Below, one piece after another: positions 1 to 7,286 of a stretch of DNA of 22,649 nt. The translations under genes were made by a program, and so were the position numbers. The DNA is taken from NCBI GenBank assembly GCA_910586575.1, contig CAJUJQ010000040.1, positions 1 to 22,649 on the forward strand. The letters are read 5' to 3'. The DNA comes from an uncultured Clostridia bacterium (GTDB taxonomy: Bacteria; Bacillota; Clostridia; Oscillospirales; Butyricicoccaceae). The notes below the pieces were generated by a model. It worked only from the letters and a program-made list of their open reading frames with translations. It was not told the DNA's origin and did no database searches. How positions within the stretch are numbered: the first letter of the stretch is position 1; every line of letters starts with the position of its first letter.

Positions 1-2
1 TT

Positions 3-95
3 GCGAAGCGCCTGGCCTACGGCAAGGCGTGTTCGTGGAGCGAACGCGTCCGCCAGATGGAAGGGGAGCTGTATGCCCGTGGCATCCTTCGGTAG
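3..95 (+). CDS. C-terminal end of an upstream protein (possibly glycosyltransferase), partial
   Basis: An open frame enters from the left edge and stops at TAG 93-95, leaving about 30 residues and ending ELYARGILR. Codons are rich in G/C at the third position, like the genuine genes downstream. A Ser-Trp-Ser segment followed by an amphipathic helix ending in a Leu-Tyr pair resembles the C-terminus of GT4-type glycosyltransferases, where a 'FSW...LY' helix is common. That resemblance is weak and the family call is a guess; only the presence of a gene end is reasonably supported. No clear terminator follows it. Confidence 0.45.
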   Translation, partial: AKRLAYGKACSWSERVRQMEGELYARGILR

Positions 96-192
96 CACTG
101 ATTTCCCGCTGGCAGATACAACGACAATTTCCGAAAAAATGCGCGGCGGTTTGTTCATTCGGACGATTTTCTAAAAAGCGGGCGGAAGCCCC

Positions 193-221
193 TTGCAACC
201 TGAAAAAAAAACCGCTAAAAT
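193..221 (+). promoter_or_regulatory. Sigma-A type promoter of the purine operon
   Basis: TTGCAA (193-198) and TAAAAT (216-221) are separated by exactly 17 bp, with an A-rich spacer. Transcription would start near 228, giving a ~370 nt leader before purE at 596. No other equally good promoter was seen before purE. Confidence 0.65.
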
Positions 222-227
222 AGAAGT

Positions 228-580
228 GAATTAGGCCTTGTTTGTTTATTGGAAGTGCCCCGAGTGGCGAGGTTTTTTTCGCCGGACAAGGCAAAAATTC
301 GCGGGAATCCTGACGGATTTCAAGAATTTTTAGCGCAGTATGGCGGAAAAAGATCCGCCAATGGGTGTGCGGATAATTTTCAAACAAGACCTGAGCTGGA
401 GTTATGTTTTTTGCGGCAGGAAAGGGAGGCGGATCAGAGATGTATTGCAATGTTTCTGTCTGTCTGCCTGCGCACAAGCGAAAAAACATGACGGCAGAGT
501 CCTGTAACGGGATTTTTGCAGGCATTTTTGTACCCTAAGTGCACAAGGCAGGACGTTTCTTGCGTCCTGCTTATTTTTTG
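228..580 (+). promoter_or_regulatory. Long structured leader of the purine operon (candidate riboswitch or attenuator)
   Basis: This ~350 nt stretch has no convincing gene. It contains successive stem-loops: GGCGA/TCGCC (266-283); a nested hairpin with AAAAATTC (293-300) pairing with GAATTTTT (324-331) around AATCC/GGATT (306-319); and a perfect TGGCGGA/TCCGCCA hairpin (341-360). Nearer purE, GTCCTG (499-504) can pair with CAGGAC (549-554), the 5' arm of the terminator, as an antiterminator. Part of it, CCTG (501-504), can instead pair with CAGG (519-522). This is the layout of a transcription attenuator. I could not match the conserved cores of the guanine/adenine, PRPP/guanidine (ykkC) or ZTP (pfl) riboswitches, so the ligand is unknown. 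Confidence 0.5.
546..579 (+). terminator. Terminator-like hairpin just upstream of purE
   Basis: GCAGGACG (548-555) and CGTCCTGC (563-570) form a perfect 8-bp stem with a 7-nt loop, extendable by A-T and G-U pairs, followed by TTATTTTTT (571-579). It lies inside the leader, 17 nt before the purE start codon, so it is more likely an attenuator than the end of a gene. The 3' arm (TCCTGC, 565-570) can alternatively pair with GCAGGA of the purE Shine-Dalgarno (581-586). Confidence 0.75.
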
Positions 581-595
581 GCAGGAGGAAACAGC

Positions 596-1090
596 ATGAA
601 AAAAGTTTGCATTGTAATGGGGTCTGACAGCGACCTGAAGGTCATGGAAGCGTGTGTCAGCCGTCTGCGCTCTTTCGACATCCCCTTTGAAGTGCGTATT
701 ATTTCGGCGCACCGTACCCCGGCAGCCGCCGAACAGCTTGCCAAAAACGCGGTGGCGGACGGCTTCGGCGTCATCATTGCGGCGGCAGGCAAGGCGGCGC
801 ACTTGGGCGGCGTGCTGGCGGCATATACCACGCTGCCGGTGATTGGCGTACCGATGGCAACCTCGGTCATGGGCGGAATGGACAGCCTGCTTTCCATCGT
901 CCAGATGCCCAAGGGCATCCCGGTGGCGTCGGTTGCGATTGACGGTGCGGACAACGCGGCAATCCTGGCCGCGCAGATGCTGGCAATCTCAGACCCAGCG
1001 CTGACGGACAAGCTTGCGGCCTTCAAGGCGCAGATGGCGGAGGAGGTCTCCGCAAAGGACGCGTCTGTCCGCGCGCGGTTCGCTGAGTGA
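596..1090 (+). CDS. purE: PurE, N5-carboxyaminoimidazole ribonucleotide mutase, class I type
   Basis: A 164-aa protein that moves the carboxyl group to make CAIR (4-carboxy-AIR) in de novo purine synthesis in the cytoplasm. The N-terminus carries GSDSD (residues 9-13), then SAHRTP (37-42) and the AAGKAAHL segment (63-70) that contributes to the nucleotide pocket. The AAHL form is that of class I PurE rather than the SNAL form of class II. Class I enzymes use N5-CAIR made by PurK, but no purK lies in the window. The start at 596 has an excellent GCAGGAGG (581-588); the frame is open upstream to 539, but that stretch overlaps the terminator hairpin and is not expected to be translated. It is the first gene of the operon, 70 bp before purC. 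Confidence 0.97.
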   Translation: MKKVCIVMGSDSDLKVMEACVSRLRSFDIPFEVRIISAHRTPAAAEQLAKNAVADGFGVIIAAAGKAAHLGGVLAAYTTLPVIGVPMATSVMGGMDSLLSIVQMPKGIPVASVAIDGADNAAILAAQMLAISDPALTDKLAAFKAQMAEEVSAKDASVRARFAE

Positions 1091-1160
1091 CAGGCAGAGA
1101 GAAGCGTTTCACGATTCAATATGTGTAAATTTTTTCATTGAAATAGAGGAGGAAAGAACC

Positions 1161-1871
1161 ATGGTCAAAAAGGAACAGCTTTACGAGGGCAAGGCAAAGA
1201 AGGTTTTCGCAACGGACGACCCGCAAATCGTCATTGTGGATTACAAGGACGATGCCACCGCGTTCAACGGCGAAAAGAAGGGCACTATTGTCGGCAAGGG
1301 CGTTATTAACAACCAGATGACCAACCACCTGATGCGCAAGCTGGAGGAAGCCGGTGTCCCTACCCATTTCGTCGAGGAGCTTTCCGAGCGTGAAACCGCC
1401 GTGAAAAAGGTTTCCATCGTGCCGCTTGAGGTCATTATCCGCAATGTTTCCGCCGGTTCCTTCTCCAAGCGCTACGGCGTAGAGGAAGGCATTGTGTTCG
1501 AGCAGCCGACCATTGAATTTTCCTATAAGGACGACGCGCTCGGCGACCCGCTGATTAACGACTATCACGCATCGGCGCTGAAGCTGGCAACCTGGGATGA
1601 AATCGAGCTGATTAAAAAGTATGCCTTTACGGTCAACGGCTTCCTGAAAAAGACCCTGCTGGAATGCGGCATTACGCTGGTCGATTTCAAGCTTGAGTTT
1701 GGCAAGCTGGCGGATGGTACCATTGTCCTTGCCGACGAGATTTCACCCGACACCTGCCGCTTCTGGGATGTTAAGACCGGTGAAAAGCTGGATAAGGATC
1801 GTTTCCGCCGCGACCTTGGCAACGTAGAGGGTGCATATCAGGAAATGGCGCGCCGCCTGCTTGGCAAATAA
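1161..1871 (+). CDS. purC: PurC, SAICAR synthetase
   Basis: A 236-aa ATP-dependent ligase that joins aspartate to CAIR to give SAICAR. The N-terminal EGKAKKVF strand-turn, the RNVSAGSFSKRYG segment and LVDFKLEFG...LADEISPDTCRFW are family signatures. Length matches single-domain bacterial PurC. The frame is open upstream from 1014, but the ATG at 1161 has AGGAGG (1147-1152) at 8 nt spacing, and the protein begins as other PurC proteins do. It follows purE by 70 bp and precedes the PurF-like gene by 62 bp. Confidence 0.97.
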   Translation: MVKKEQLYEGKAKKVFATDDPQIVIVDYKDDATAFNGEKKGTIVGKGVINNQMTNHLMRKLEEAGVPTHFVEELSERETAVKKVSIVPLEVIIRNVSAGSFSKRYGVEEGIVFEQPTIEFSYKDDALGDPLINDYHASALKLATWDEIELIKKYAFTVNGFLKKTLLECGITLVDFKLEFGKLADGTIVLADEISPDTCRFWDVKTGEKLDKDRFRRDLGNVEGAYQEMARRLLGK

Positions 1872-1933
1872 AAAACGCCTTTCGGCCTGATCCGGATGGA
1901 AAGACACGTTAAAAGAGAAACGAAGGAGGGCCT

Positions 1934-3355
1934 ATGGGTGGCTTTTTCGGCGCAATCTCCAAGCGGGACTGCGTTTTAGATATTTTTTTCGGGGTGGATT
2001 ATCATTCCCACCTCGGCACACGGCGCGGCGGCATGATTATTTATGACCAGGAAAACGGCTTCCAGCGCCAGATTCATAATATTGAGAATACGCCCTTCCG
2101 TACGAAGTTTGAAAACGACTTGCGGCAGTTCCACGGCAACAGCGGCATCGGCTGTATCAGCGACACCGACCCGCAGCCGCTGCTGGTGCGCTCCCATATC
2201 GGGCTGTACGCGCTGACGACGGTCGGCATTGTCAACAACGCGGAGGAATTGGTTGCGCGGTATTTTTCCGACCATGGGCACCAGTTCATGGCGATGAGCT
2301 CGGGCAAGGTCAATCAGACCGAGCTGATTGCGGCGCTGATTAACGAAAAGCCGGATTTGGTTTCGGGTATCCTGCACGCGCAGGAGCAGATCGACGGCTC
2401 GGCAACCATTTTGGTTTTAACGCAGGATGCGGTAATCGCGGCGCGTGACCGTTTGGGCCGCCTGCCTGTACTCATTGGGCAGAGCGAGGACGGCTGCTGC
2501 GTTTCCTTTGAATCCTTTGCCTATCATAAGCTTGGCTATGCGGATGCCTATGAGCTTGGCCCGCGCGAGATTGTCAAGGTCACGGCGGAGGGCTTTGAAA
2601 CGCTGTCGCCCCCGGGGAAGGAAATGCGGATTTGCTCCTTTCTGTGGACCTATTACGGCTATCCGAACTCCAACTATGAGGGCAAAAACGTAGAGGTTAT
2701 GCGCTACCGGAACGGTGAGCTGCTTGCGCAGATTGACAAGGAGCGGGGGCTTGCGCAGGATGTGGACTACATCGCGGGCGTCCCAGATTCGGGCATCCCG
2801 CATGCCATCGGCTACGCGAACGCATGCAGCATCCCGTTTGCGCGCCCCTTCATCAAGTATACGCCGACCTGGCCGCGTTCCTTTATGCCCACGAATCAGA
2901 ATATCCGCAACCAGGTTGCCAAAATGAAGCAAATCCCGGTTCCGGAGCTGATTGAGGGCAAAAAGCTGCTGTTTGTGGACGATTCCATCGTCCGGGGCAC
3001 CCAGCTGAGGGAAACTGTTGAATTCCTGTACGAAAGCGGCGCGAAGGAAGTGCATATGCGCTCGGCGTGCCCGCCGATTATGTATGGCTGCAAATACCTG
3101 AATTTTTCATCGAGCAATTCCGAAATGGAGCTGCTCGCGCGCCGGACGGTGCAGAAGCTGGAAGGCGACGAGGGGCAGCAGCATTTGGAGGAGTACGCGG
3201 ACGCGGACACCGAGCGCGGGCAGTGTATGCTCCGCTCAATTTGTGAGGAATTCGGCTTCAGCTCGCTGGGCTACCAGTCGCTGGACCTCTTGCTGCAGGC
3301 CATTGGCATTGACCGCTCCAAGGTGTGCACCTACTGCTGGAACGGCAAGGAATAG
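1934..3355 (+). CDS. PurF-like paralogue without glutaminase nucleophile (amidophosphoribosyltransferase homologue)
   Basis: 473 aa, with the overall layout of glutamine PRPP amidotransferase: an N-terminal Ntn-hydrolase-like domain and a C-terminal phosphoribosyltransferase domain. The protein starts MGGFFGAIS where active PurF has the mature ECGVFGI, so the N-terminal catalytic Cys is Gly. By alignment with the downstream PurF, the HNGN glutamine-site motif reads TVGI, and the RYSTTG and SSDTE segments are also altered. In contrast the PRPP loop FVDDSIVRGT (347-356) is intact. Cysteines at the likely 4Fe-4S ligand positions are kept (C234, C386, C465 and C468; C379 is a nearby extra). It may make phosphoribosylamine from free ammonia, or act as a partner or regulator of the true PurF. 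Databases would probably name it amidophosphoribosyltransferase. The start has AAGGAGG (1923-1929) at a short 4-nt spacing. Confidence 0.85.
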   Translation: MGGFFGAISKRDCVLDIFFGVDYHSHLGTRRGGMIIYDQENGFQRQIHNIENTPFRTKFENDLRQFHGNSGIGCISDTDPQPLLVRSHIGLYALTTVGIVNNAEELVARYFSDHGHQFMAMSSGKVNQTELIAALINEKPDLVSGILHAQEQIDGSATILVLTQDAVIAARDRLGRLPVLIGQSEDGCCVSFESFAYHKLGYADAYELGPREIVKVTAEGFETLSPPGKEMRICSFLWTYYGYPNSNYEGKNVEVMRYRNGELLAQIDKERGLAQDVDYIAGVPDSGIPHAIGYANACSIPFARPFIKYTPTWPRSFMPTNQNIRNQVAKMKQIPVPELIEGKKLLFVDDSIVRGTQLRETVEFLYESGAKEVHMRSACPPIMYGCKYLNFSSSNSEMELLARRTVQKLEGDEGQQHLEEYADADTERGQCMLRSICEEFGFSSLGYQSLDLLLQAIGIDRSKVCTYCWNGKE

Positions 3356-3378
3356 CCGCGAATCTCGGAGAAAATGTG

Positions 3379-4839
3379 ATGAAATATACTATGAAAAAGT
3401 TGCCGCGCACCCCTTTTGACAGCGACGCGGTGCATGAGGAATGCGGCGTGTTCGGCATCTATGCCCAAGGCTGCCCGGAGGTTAGCCCGGCGCATGATAC
3501 CTATACCGCGCTGTTTGCCTTGCAGCACCGTGGGCAGGAGGCGTGCGGCATTGCGGTCAACAGCCGCGGCGTAATCCGCTGCCACAAGGATGTCGGGCTG
3601 GTCAGCGAGGTTTTTTCGCAGGAACGGCTGGACAGCATGTCCGGGGAAATGGCGGTCGGTCACGTGCGCTACTCCACGACCGGCCAGCCCTCACGGGAGA
3701 ACGCGCAGCCGCTTTCCATCACCCATGTCAAGGGGAATCTCGCGGTCGCGCATAACGGCAATCTGGTAAACGCGATGGAGCTGCGCCGGGAAATCGAGCT
3801 GAACGGCGGGATTTTCCGCTCGTCTTCGGATACCGAAGTGCTGGTTTATACCATCGTGCGTGAGCGCATCCACGCGCCGTCCATTGAGGAAGCCGTACTG
3901 CGCGCGATGAAGGTCATTCGTGGTTCCTATTCGCTGGTTGTCATGTCCCCGCGGAAGCTGATTGCGGCGCGCGACCCGCGCGGGATGCGCCCGCTTTGTA
4001 TGGGCAAGCTTGGGAATGCGGTGCTGTTTGCCTCGGAATCGTGCGCGTTTGACGCGCTGGGCGCGGAGTTTGTGCGCGATATCGAGCCGGGAGAGGTCGT
4101 TGTGGTCAGCCGCGACGGTATCCGCAGCCTGCACTGCGGCATTGAAGCGCCTTCCGCGCAGTGTGTGTTTGAGTTTATCTACTTTGCGCGCCCGGATTCC
4201 GTGATTGACGGCGCGTCGGTCGAGCGCGCGCGGCAGGAGGCGGGGAAGTACCTTTCGATTGAGCACCCGGTCGGCGCGGATGTGGTCATCGGCGTGCCCG
4301 ATTCCGGCATTCCGGCGGCGATTGGCTACGCGAAGTGCTCCGGCATCCCGTATGGCGTCGGTTTAATTAAAAACCGTTATATTGCGCGTACCTTTATCCA
4401 ACCGGGGCAATCGCGGCGGGAACGCTCAGTGCGGCTCAAGCTGAACGCCCTGCGGGAAGCGGTCGCGGGCAAGCGGGTGATTCTGGTGGATGATTCCATT
4501 GTGCGCGGAACCACCAGCGCGCGGCTGGTCAAGCTGCTGCGCGACGCGGGCGCGTCCGAGGTACACATGCGGATTTCCGCGCCGCCGTTCCGTCACCCCT
4601 GTTTTTTCGGTACGGATATCCCCGACCGTGAGCTGCTGCTGGCGCACAACCGAACGGTCGAGGAGATGCGGGAAATCATCGGCGTGGATTCATTGGGCTT
4701 CCTGTCGGTTGGGGCCGCGCGGAAAATCGCGGTCGGCTGCAGGCTGGGGTTCTGTGACGCGTGCTTTACCGGAGAATATCCGATGGAGGTTCCTGACCAG
4801 ACGATAAAAAATATGTTTGAAAGTGAGATTGAATTATGA
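3379..4839 (+). CDS. purF: PurF, amidophosphoribosyltransferase
   Basis: 486 aa; catalyses the first committed step, PRPP + glutamine to phosphoribosylamine. A 21-residue propeptide precedes Cys22 in the motif EECGVFGIY; its removal should expose the catalytic Cys. Glutaminase motifs GHVRYSTTG, AHNGN and SSSDTE are intact, as is the PRPP loop VDDSIVRGTT (370-379). C262, C408, C459 and C462 match the 4Fe-4S ligands of Bacillus-type PurF, whose cluster makes the enzyme oxygen-sensitive. The ATG at 3379 is chosen because GGAG (3367-3370) sits 8 nt upstream; an in-frame ATG at 3325 lies inside the preceding gene. The last four bases overlap the purM start (ATGA), implying translational coupling. 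Confidence 0.97.
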   Translation: MKYTMKKLPRTPFDSDAVHEECGVFGIYAQGCPEVSPAHDTYTALFALQHRGQEACGIAVNSRGVIRCHKDVGLVSEVFSQERLDSMSGEMAVGHVRYSTTGQPSRENAQPLSITHVKGNLAVAHNGNLVNAMELRREIELNGGIFRSSSDTEVLVYTIVRERIHAPSIEEAVLRAMKVIRGSYSLVVMSPRKLIAARDPRGMRPLCMGKLGNAVLFASESCAFDALGAEFVRDIEPGEVVVVSRDGIRSLHCGIEAPSAQCVFEFIYFARPDSVIDGASVERARQEAGKYLSIEHPVGADVVIGVPDSGIPAAIGYAKCSGIPYGVGLIKNRYIARTFIQPGQSRRERSVRLKLNALREAVAGKRVILVDDSIVRGTTSARLVKLLRDAGASEVHMRISAPPFRHPCFFGTDIPDRELLLAHNRTVEEMREIIGVDSLGFLSVGAARKIAVGCRLGFCDACFTGEYPMEVPDQTIKNMFESEIEL

Positions 4840-5873
4840 CAGAGAGCCGTTCTGAAAGCTATAAGGCTGCGGGTGTAGACGTTACCGCAGGATATGAGGC
4901 CGTTAGGCTGATGAAGCCCCATGTGGAATCGACCTTCACCGAAGGCGTGATCGGCTCGCTGGGCGGCTTTGGCGGGCTGTTCAAGCCGCCGGTTGCGGGC
5001 ATGAAGGAGCCGATTCTCGTTTCCGGCACCGATGGGGTAGGCACGAAGCTCAAACTTGCCTTTTTGATGGACAGGCATGACACCATCGGCATTGATGCGG
5101 TCGCGATGTGCGTCAATGATATTGCCTGCTGCGGCGCTTCGCCGATGTTTTTCCTGGATTATATCGCGGTCGGCAAGAATTACCCGGCCAAAGTCGCGAA
5201 AATCGTAACCGGCATCGCGGAGGGCTGCCGTCAGGCGGGCTGCGCGCTTATTGGCGGCGAGACTGCCGAAATGCCTGGCTTTTATCCCGAGGACGAATAT
5301 GATGTCGCAGGTTTTTCGGTTGGCATTGTGGACAAGGAAAAAATAATTGACGGTTCCAAGCTGGCGCCGGGCGATGTGCTGATTGGCGTGGCGTCCTCGG
5401 GCGTGCACTCCAACGGCTACTCATTGGTGCGGAAAACGCTGGGTATCAATGAAAAATCGGTGCGCAAATATATTGACGCGTTCGGCAAGACGCTTGGTGA
5501 GGAGCTGCTGACCCCGACAAAGATTTACGTGAAAACCATCCAAAGCCTGATTGCTTCCTGTGAGGTCAAGGCCATCAGCCATATCACCGGCGGCGGCTTT
5601 TACGAGAATATCCCGCGCATGCTGGGGGATGGCATCTGCGCCGACATTGAAAAGGCGGCGGCGCCGGTTCCGGCCATTTTCGACCTGATTGCAAAGACCG
5701 GTAAAATCCCGGAACGTGATATGTACAACACCTTTAATATGGGCGTGGGCTTGGTTGTCGCGGTCGCGAAGGATGATGCCGATAAGGCGCTGGCGGCGAT
5801 TGCGTCGGCGGGCGAAACCGGCTATCTCATCGGCGCGTGCAAGGCGGGCGAAAAAGGTATCGAGCTGCGCTGA
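4836..5873 (+). CDS. purM: PurM, phosphoribosylformylglycinamidine cyclo-ligase (AIR synthetase)
   Basis: 345 aa, the usual length. It closes the imidazole ring of FGAM with ATP to give AIR. The N-terminal YKAAGVDVTAGYEAV, the GTDGVGTKLK nucleotide-binding strand and GGETAEMPGFY are characteristic of PurM and the wider PurM/PurL/SelD/HypE superfamily. The start codon overlaps the purF stop (ATGA), so the two are probably co-translated. Its substrate comes from FGAM synthetase (PurL/Q/S), which is not in this window. Confidence 0.97.
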   Translation: MTESRSESYKAAGVDVTAGYEAVRLMKPHVESTFTEGVIGSLGGFGGLFKPPVAGMKEPILVSGTDGVGTKLKLAFLMDRHDTIGIDAVAMCVNDIACCGASPMFFLDYIAVGKNYPAKVAKIVTGIAEGCRQAGCALIGGETAEMPGFYPEDEYDVAGFSVGIVDKEKIIDGSKLAPGDVLIGVASSGVHSNGYSLVRKTLGINEKSVRKYIDAFGKTLGEELLTPTKIYVKTIQSLIASCEVKAISHITGGGFYENIPRMLGDGICADIEKAAAPVPAIFDLIAKTGKIPERDMYNTFNMGVGLVVAVAKDDADKALAAIASAGETGYLIGACKAGEKGIELR

Positions 5874-5910
5874 GCGCGAATCCAGATCAAATAAAAGGAA
5901 CGATTGAAAC

Positions 5911-6537
5911 ATGCTAAAAATCGCAGTCATGGTTTCGGGCGGCGGAACCAATCTCCAGGCGCTGATTGACGCGGAGCGGCGCGGGGAACTGAAAAACGGA
6001 GAGCTTTCGGCGGTCATTTCGTCGAACGCGGACGCATATGCGCTCGAGCGCGCAAACCGCGCGTTTATCCCGAGCTATGTACTGCGCCGCCGCGATTTCG
6101 ATTCGACCGACGCGTATGGGGACGCCCTGGCGGAAATGCTGGGGCAGCTCGACATTGGGCTGGTCGTCCTCGCCGGATTTATGACCGTGCTCTCGCCGGA
6201 CTTCTGCCGCCGCTTTGAAGGCCGTATCATCAATATCCATCCTTCGCTGATCCCGTCTTTCTGCGGCCCTAGCTTCTACGGCCTGCATGTGCATGAGGCT
6301 GCGCTCGCCAAGGGCGTTAAGGTGACCGGCGCAACCGTCCACTTTGTTTCTGAGGTGGTGGACGGCGGGGCGATTATCCTGCAAAAGGCGGTTGAGGTTC
6401 GCGAAGGGGACACCCCGGAGGTGCTGCAAAAGCGCGTGATGCAGGAGGCGGAGTGGAAGCTCCTGCCGCGCGCGGTGTCGCTGTTCTGCGAGGGGCGGCT
6501 GAAAATCGAGGGTGAGAAGGTTCATATTATAGAATAA
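5911..6537 (+). CDS. purN: PurN, phosphoribosylglycinamide formyltransferase
   Basis: 208 aa; formylates GAR using 10-formyl-tetrahydrofolate. The glycine-rich phosphate loop is VSGGGTNLQAL (8-18). Catalytic Asn108 and His110 lie in RIINIHPSLIPSF, and the catalytic Asp is D151 in EVVDGGAI. The folate-loop segment has a small insertion (SFCGPSFYGLHVHE) relative to E. coli PurN. AAAGGA about 12 nt before the ATG serves as ribosome binding site. It lies 37 bp after purM. Confidence 0.96.
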   Translation: MLKIAVMVSGGGTNLQALIDAERRGELKNGELSAVISSNADAYALERANRAFIPSYVLRRRDFDSTDAYGDALAEMLGQLDIGLVVLAGFMTVLSPDFCRRFEGRIINIHPSLIPSFCGPSFYGLHVHEAALAKGVKVTGATVHFVSEVVDGGAIILQKAVEVREGDTPEVLQKRVMQEAEWKLLPRAVSLFCEGRLKIEGEKVHIIE

Positions 6538-6565
6538 ACTGAAATTTACAGGAAAGGAATCTCAT

Positions 6566-7273
6566 ATGAAGCTGCAAAGAATGGAAGATATCCTGTCCGG
6601 GCATCCCTATCCGGGGCGGGGCATCCTGCTTGGGCGGTCGGCTGACAACGAAAAGGCGGTTGTCGCTTACTTCATCATGGGGCGCAGCGAAAACAGCCGC
6701 AACCGCGTCTTTGAAAAGACCGGCGATGGCATTCGTACCCGCGCTTACGATGAATCGAAAATGACGGATCCGTCGTTGATCATCTATCATCCGGTTCGCC
6801 GGATGGAAAACTGCATGATTGTGACCAACGGCGACCAGACCGATACCATCCGCGATTTCCTGGCAAAGGGGGAGTGCTACGTCTGCGCGCTCCGATCGCG
6901 CTGCTTTGAGCCTGACCCGCCGAACTATACACCCCGGATTTCGGGCGTACTGCTTGGGGACGGCAGCTATAAGCTGTCCATATTGAAATCGTTGGACGGC
7001 GACCCTTCCTGTAACCACCGGTGCTTCTATGAGTACGACAACCCGATTGCCGGGCAGGGGCATTTTGTCCACACCTATCAGGAAAACCTTGATCCGCTGC
7101 CCTCATTTGAAGGGGAGCCGCGCCGGGTTGTCTGCGACGCGCCCGACGCGAAAGCCTTCGCGGAACTGCTTTGGAAACACCTGAACAATGATAACAAGGT
7201 CTCGCTTTACGTCTGCTATGCCGGACTCAGGGACGGCAGCCTGGACGAAGTTATTTTGAACAAACACGCCTGA
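6566..7273 (+). CDS. purO: PurO-type IMP cyclohydrolase
   Basis: 235 aa. It resembles the IMP cyclohydrolase-like family first known from archaeal PurO, which closes FAICAR to IMP, the last step of the pathway. The N-terminal pattern fits: a GRG...LLGRS strand, then VVAYFIMGRSENSRNRVF (32-49), matching the AYR.SSRSFPNR region of PurO. It is not related to the MGS-type cyclohydrolase domain of PurH. The next gene supplies only the formyltransferase half of PurH, so this gene logically completes the pair. GGAAAGGA lies just upstream; 28 bp separate it from purN and 13 bp from the next gene. The symbol is by homology and position; activity is inferred. Confidence 0.85.
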   Translation: MKLQRMEDILSGHPYPGRGILLGRSADNEKAVVAYFIMGRSENSRNRVFEKTGDGIRTRAYDESKMTDPSLIIYHPVRRMENCMIVTNGDQTDTIRDFLAKGECYVCALRSRCFEPDPPNYTPRISGVLLGDGSYKLSILKSLDGDPSCNHRCFYEYDNPIAGQGHFVHTYQENLDPLPSFEGEPRRVVCDAPDAKAFAELLWKHLNNDNKVSLYVCYAGLRDGSLDEVILNKHA

Positions 7274-7286
7274 AAGGAGCGGAATT

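Noticed and set aside
249..491. Open frame of 80 codons in the purE leader
   Set aside because: No ribosome binding site, no family resemblance, and it overlaps stable stem-loops of the leader.
228..545. Known purine, PRPP/guanidine or ZTP riboswitch
   Set aside because: The conserved core strings of these aptamers were looked for by eye and not found; a covariance-model search is still needed.
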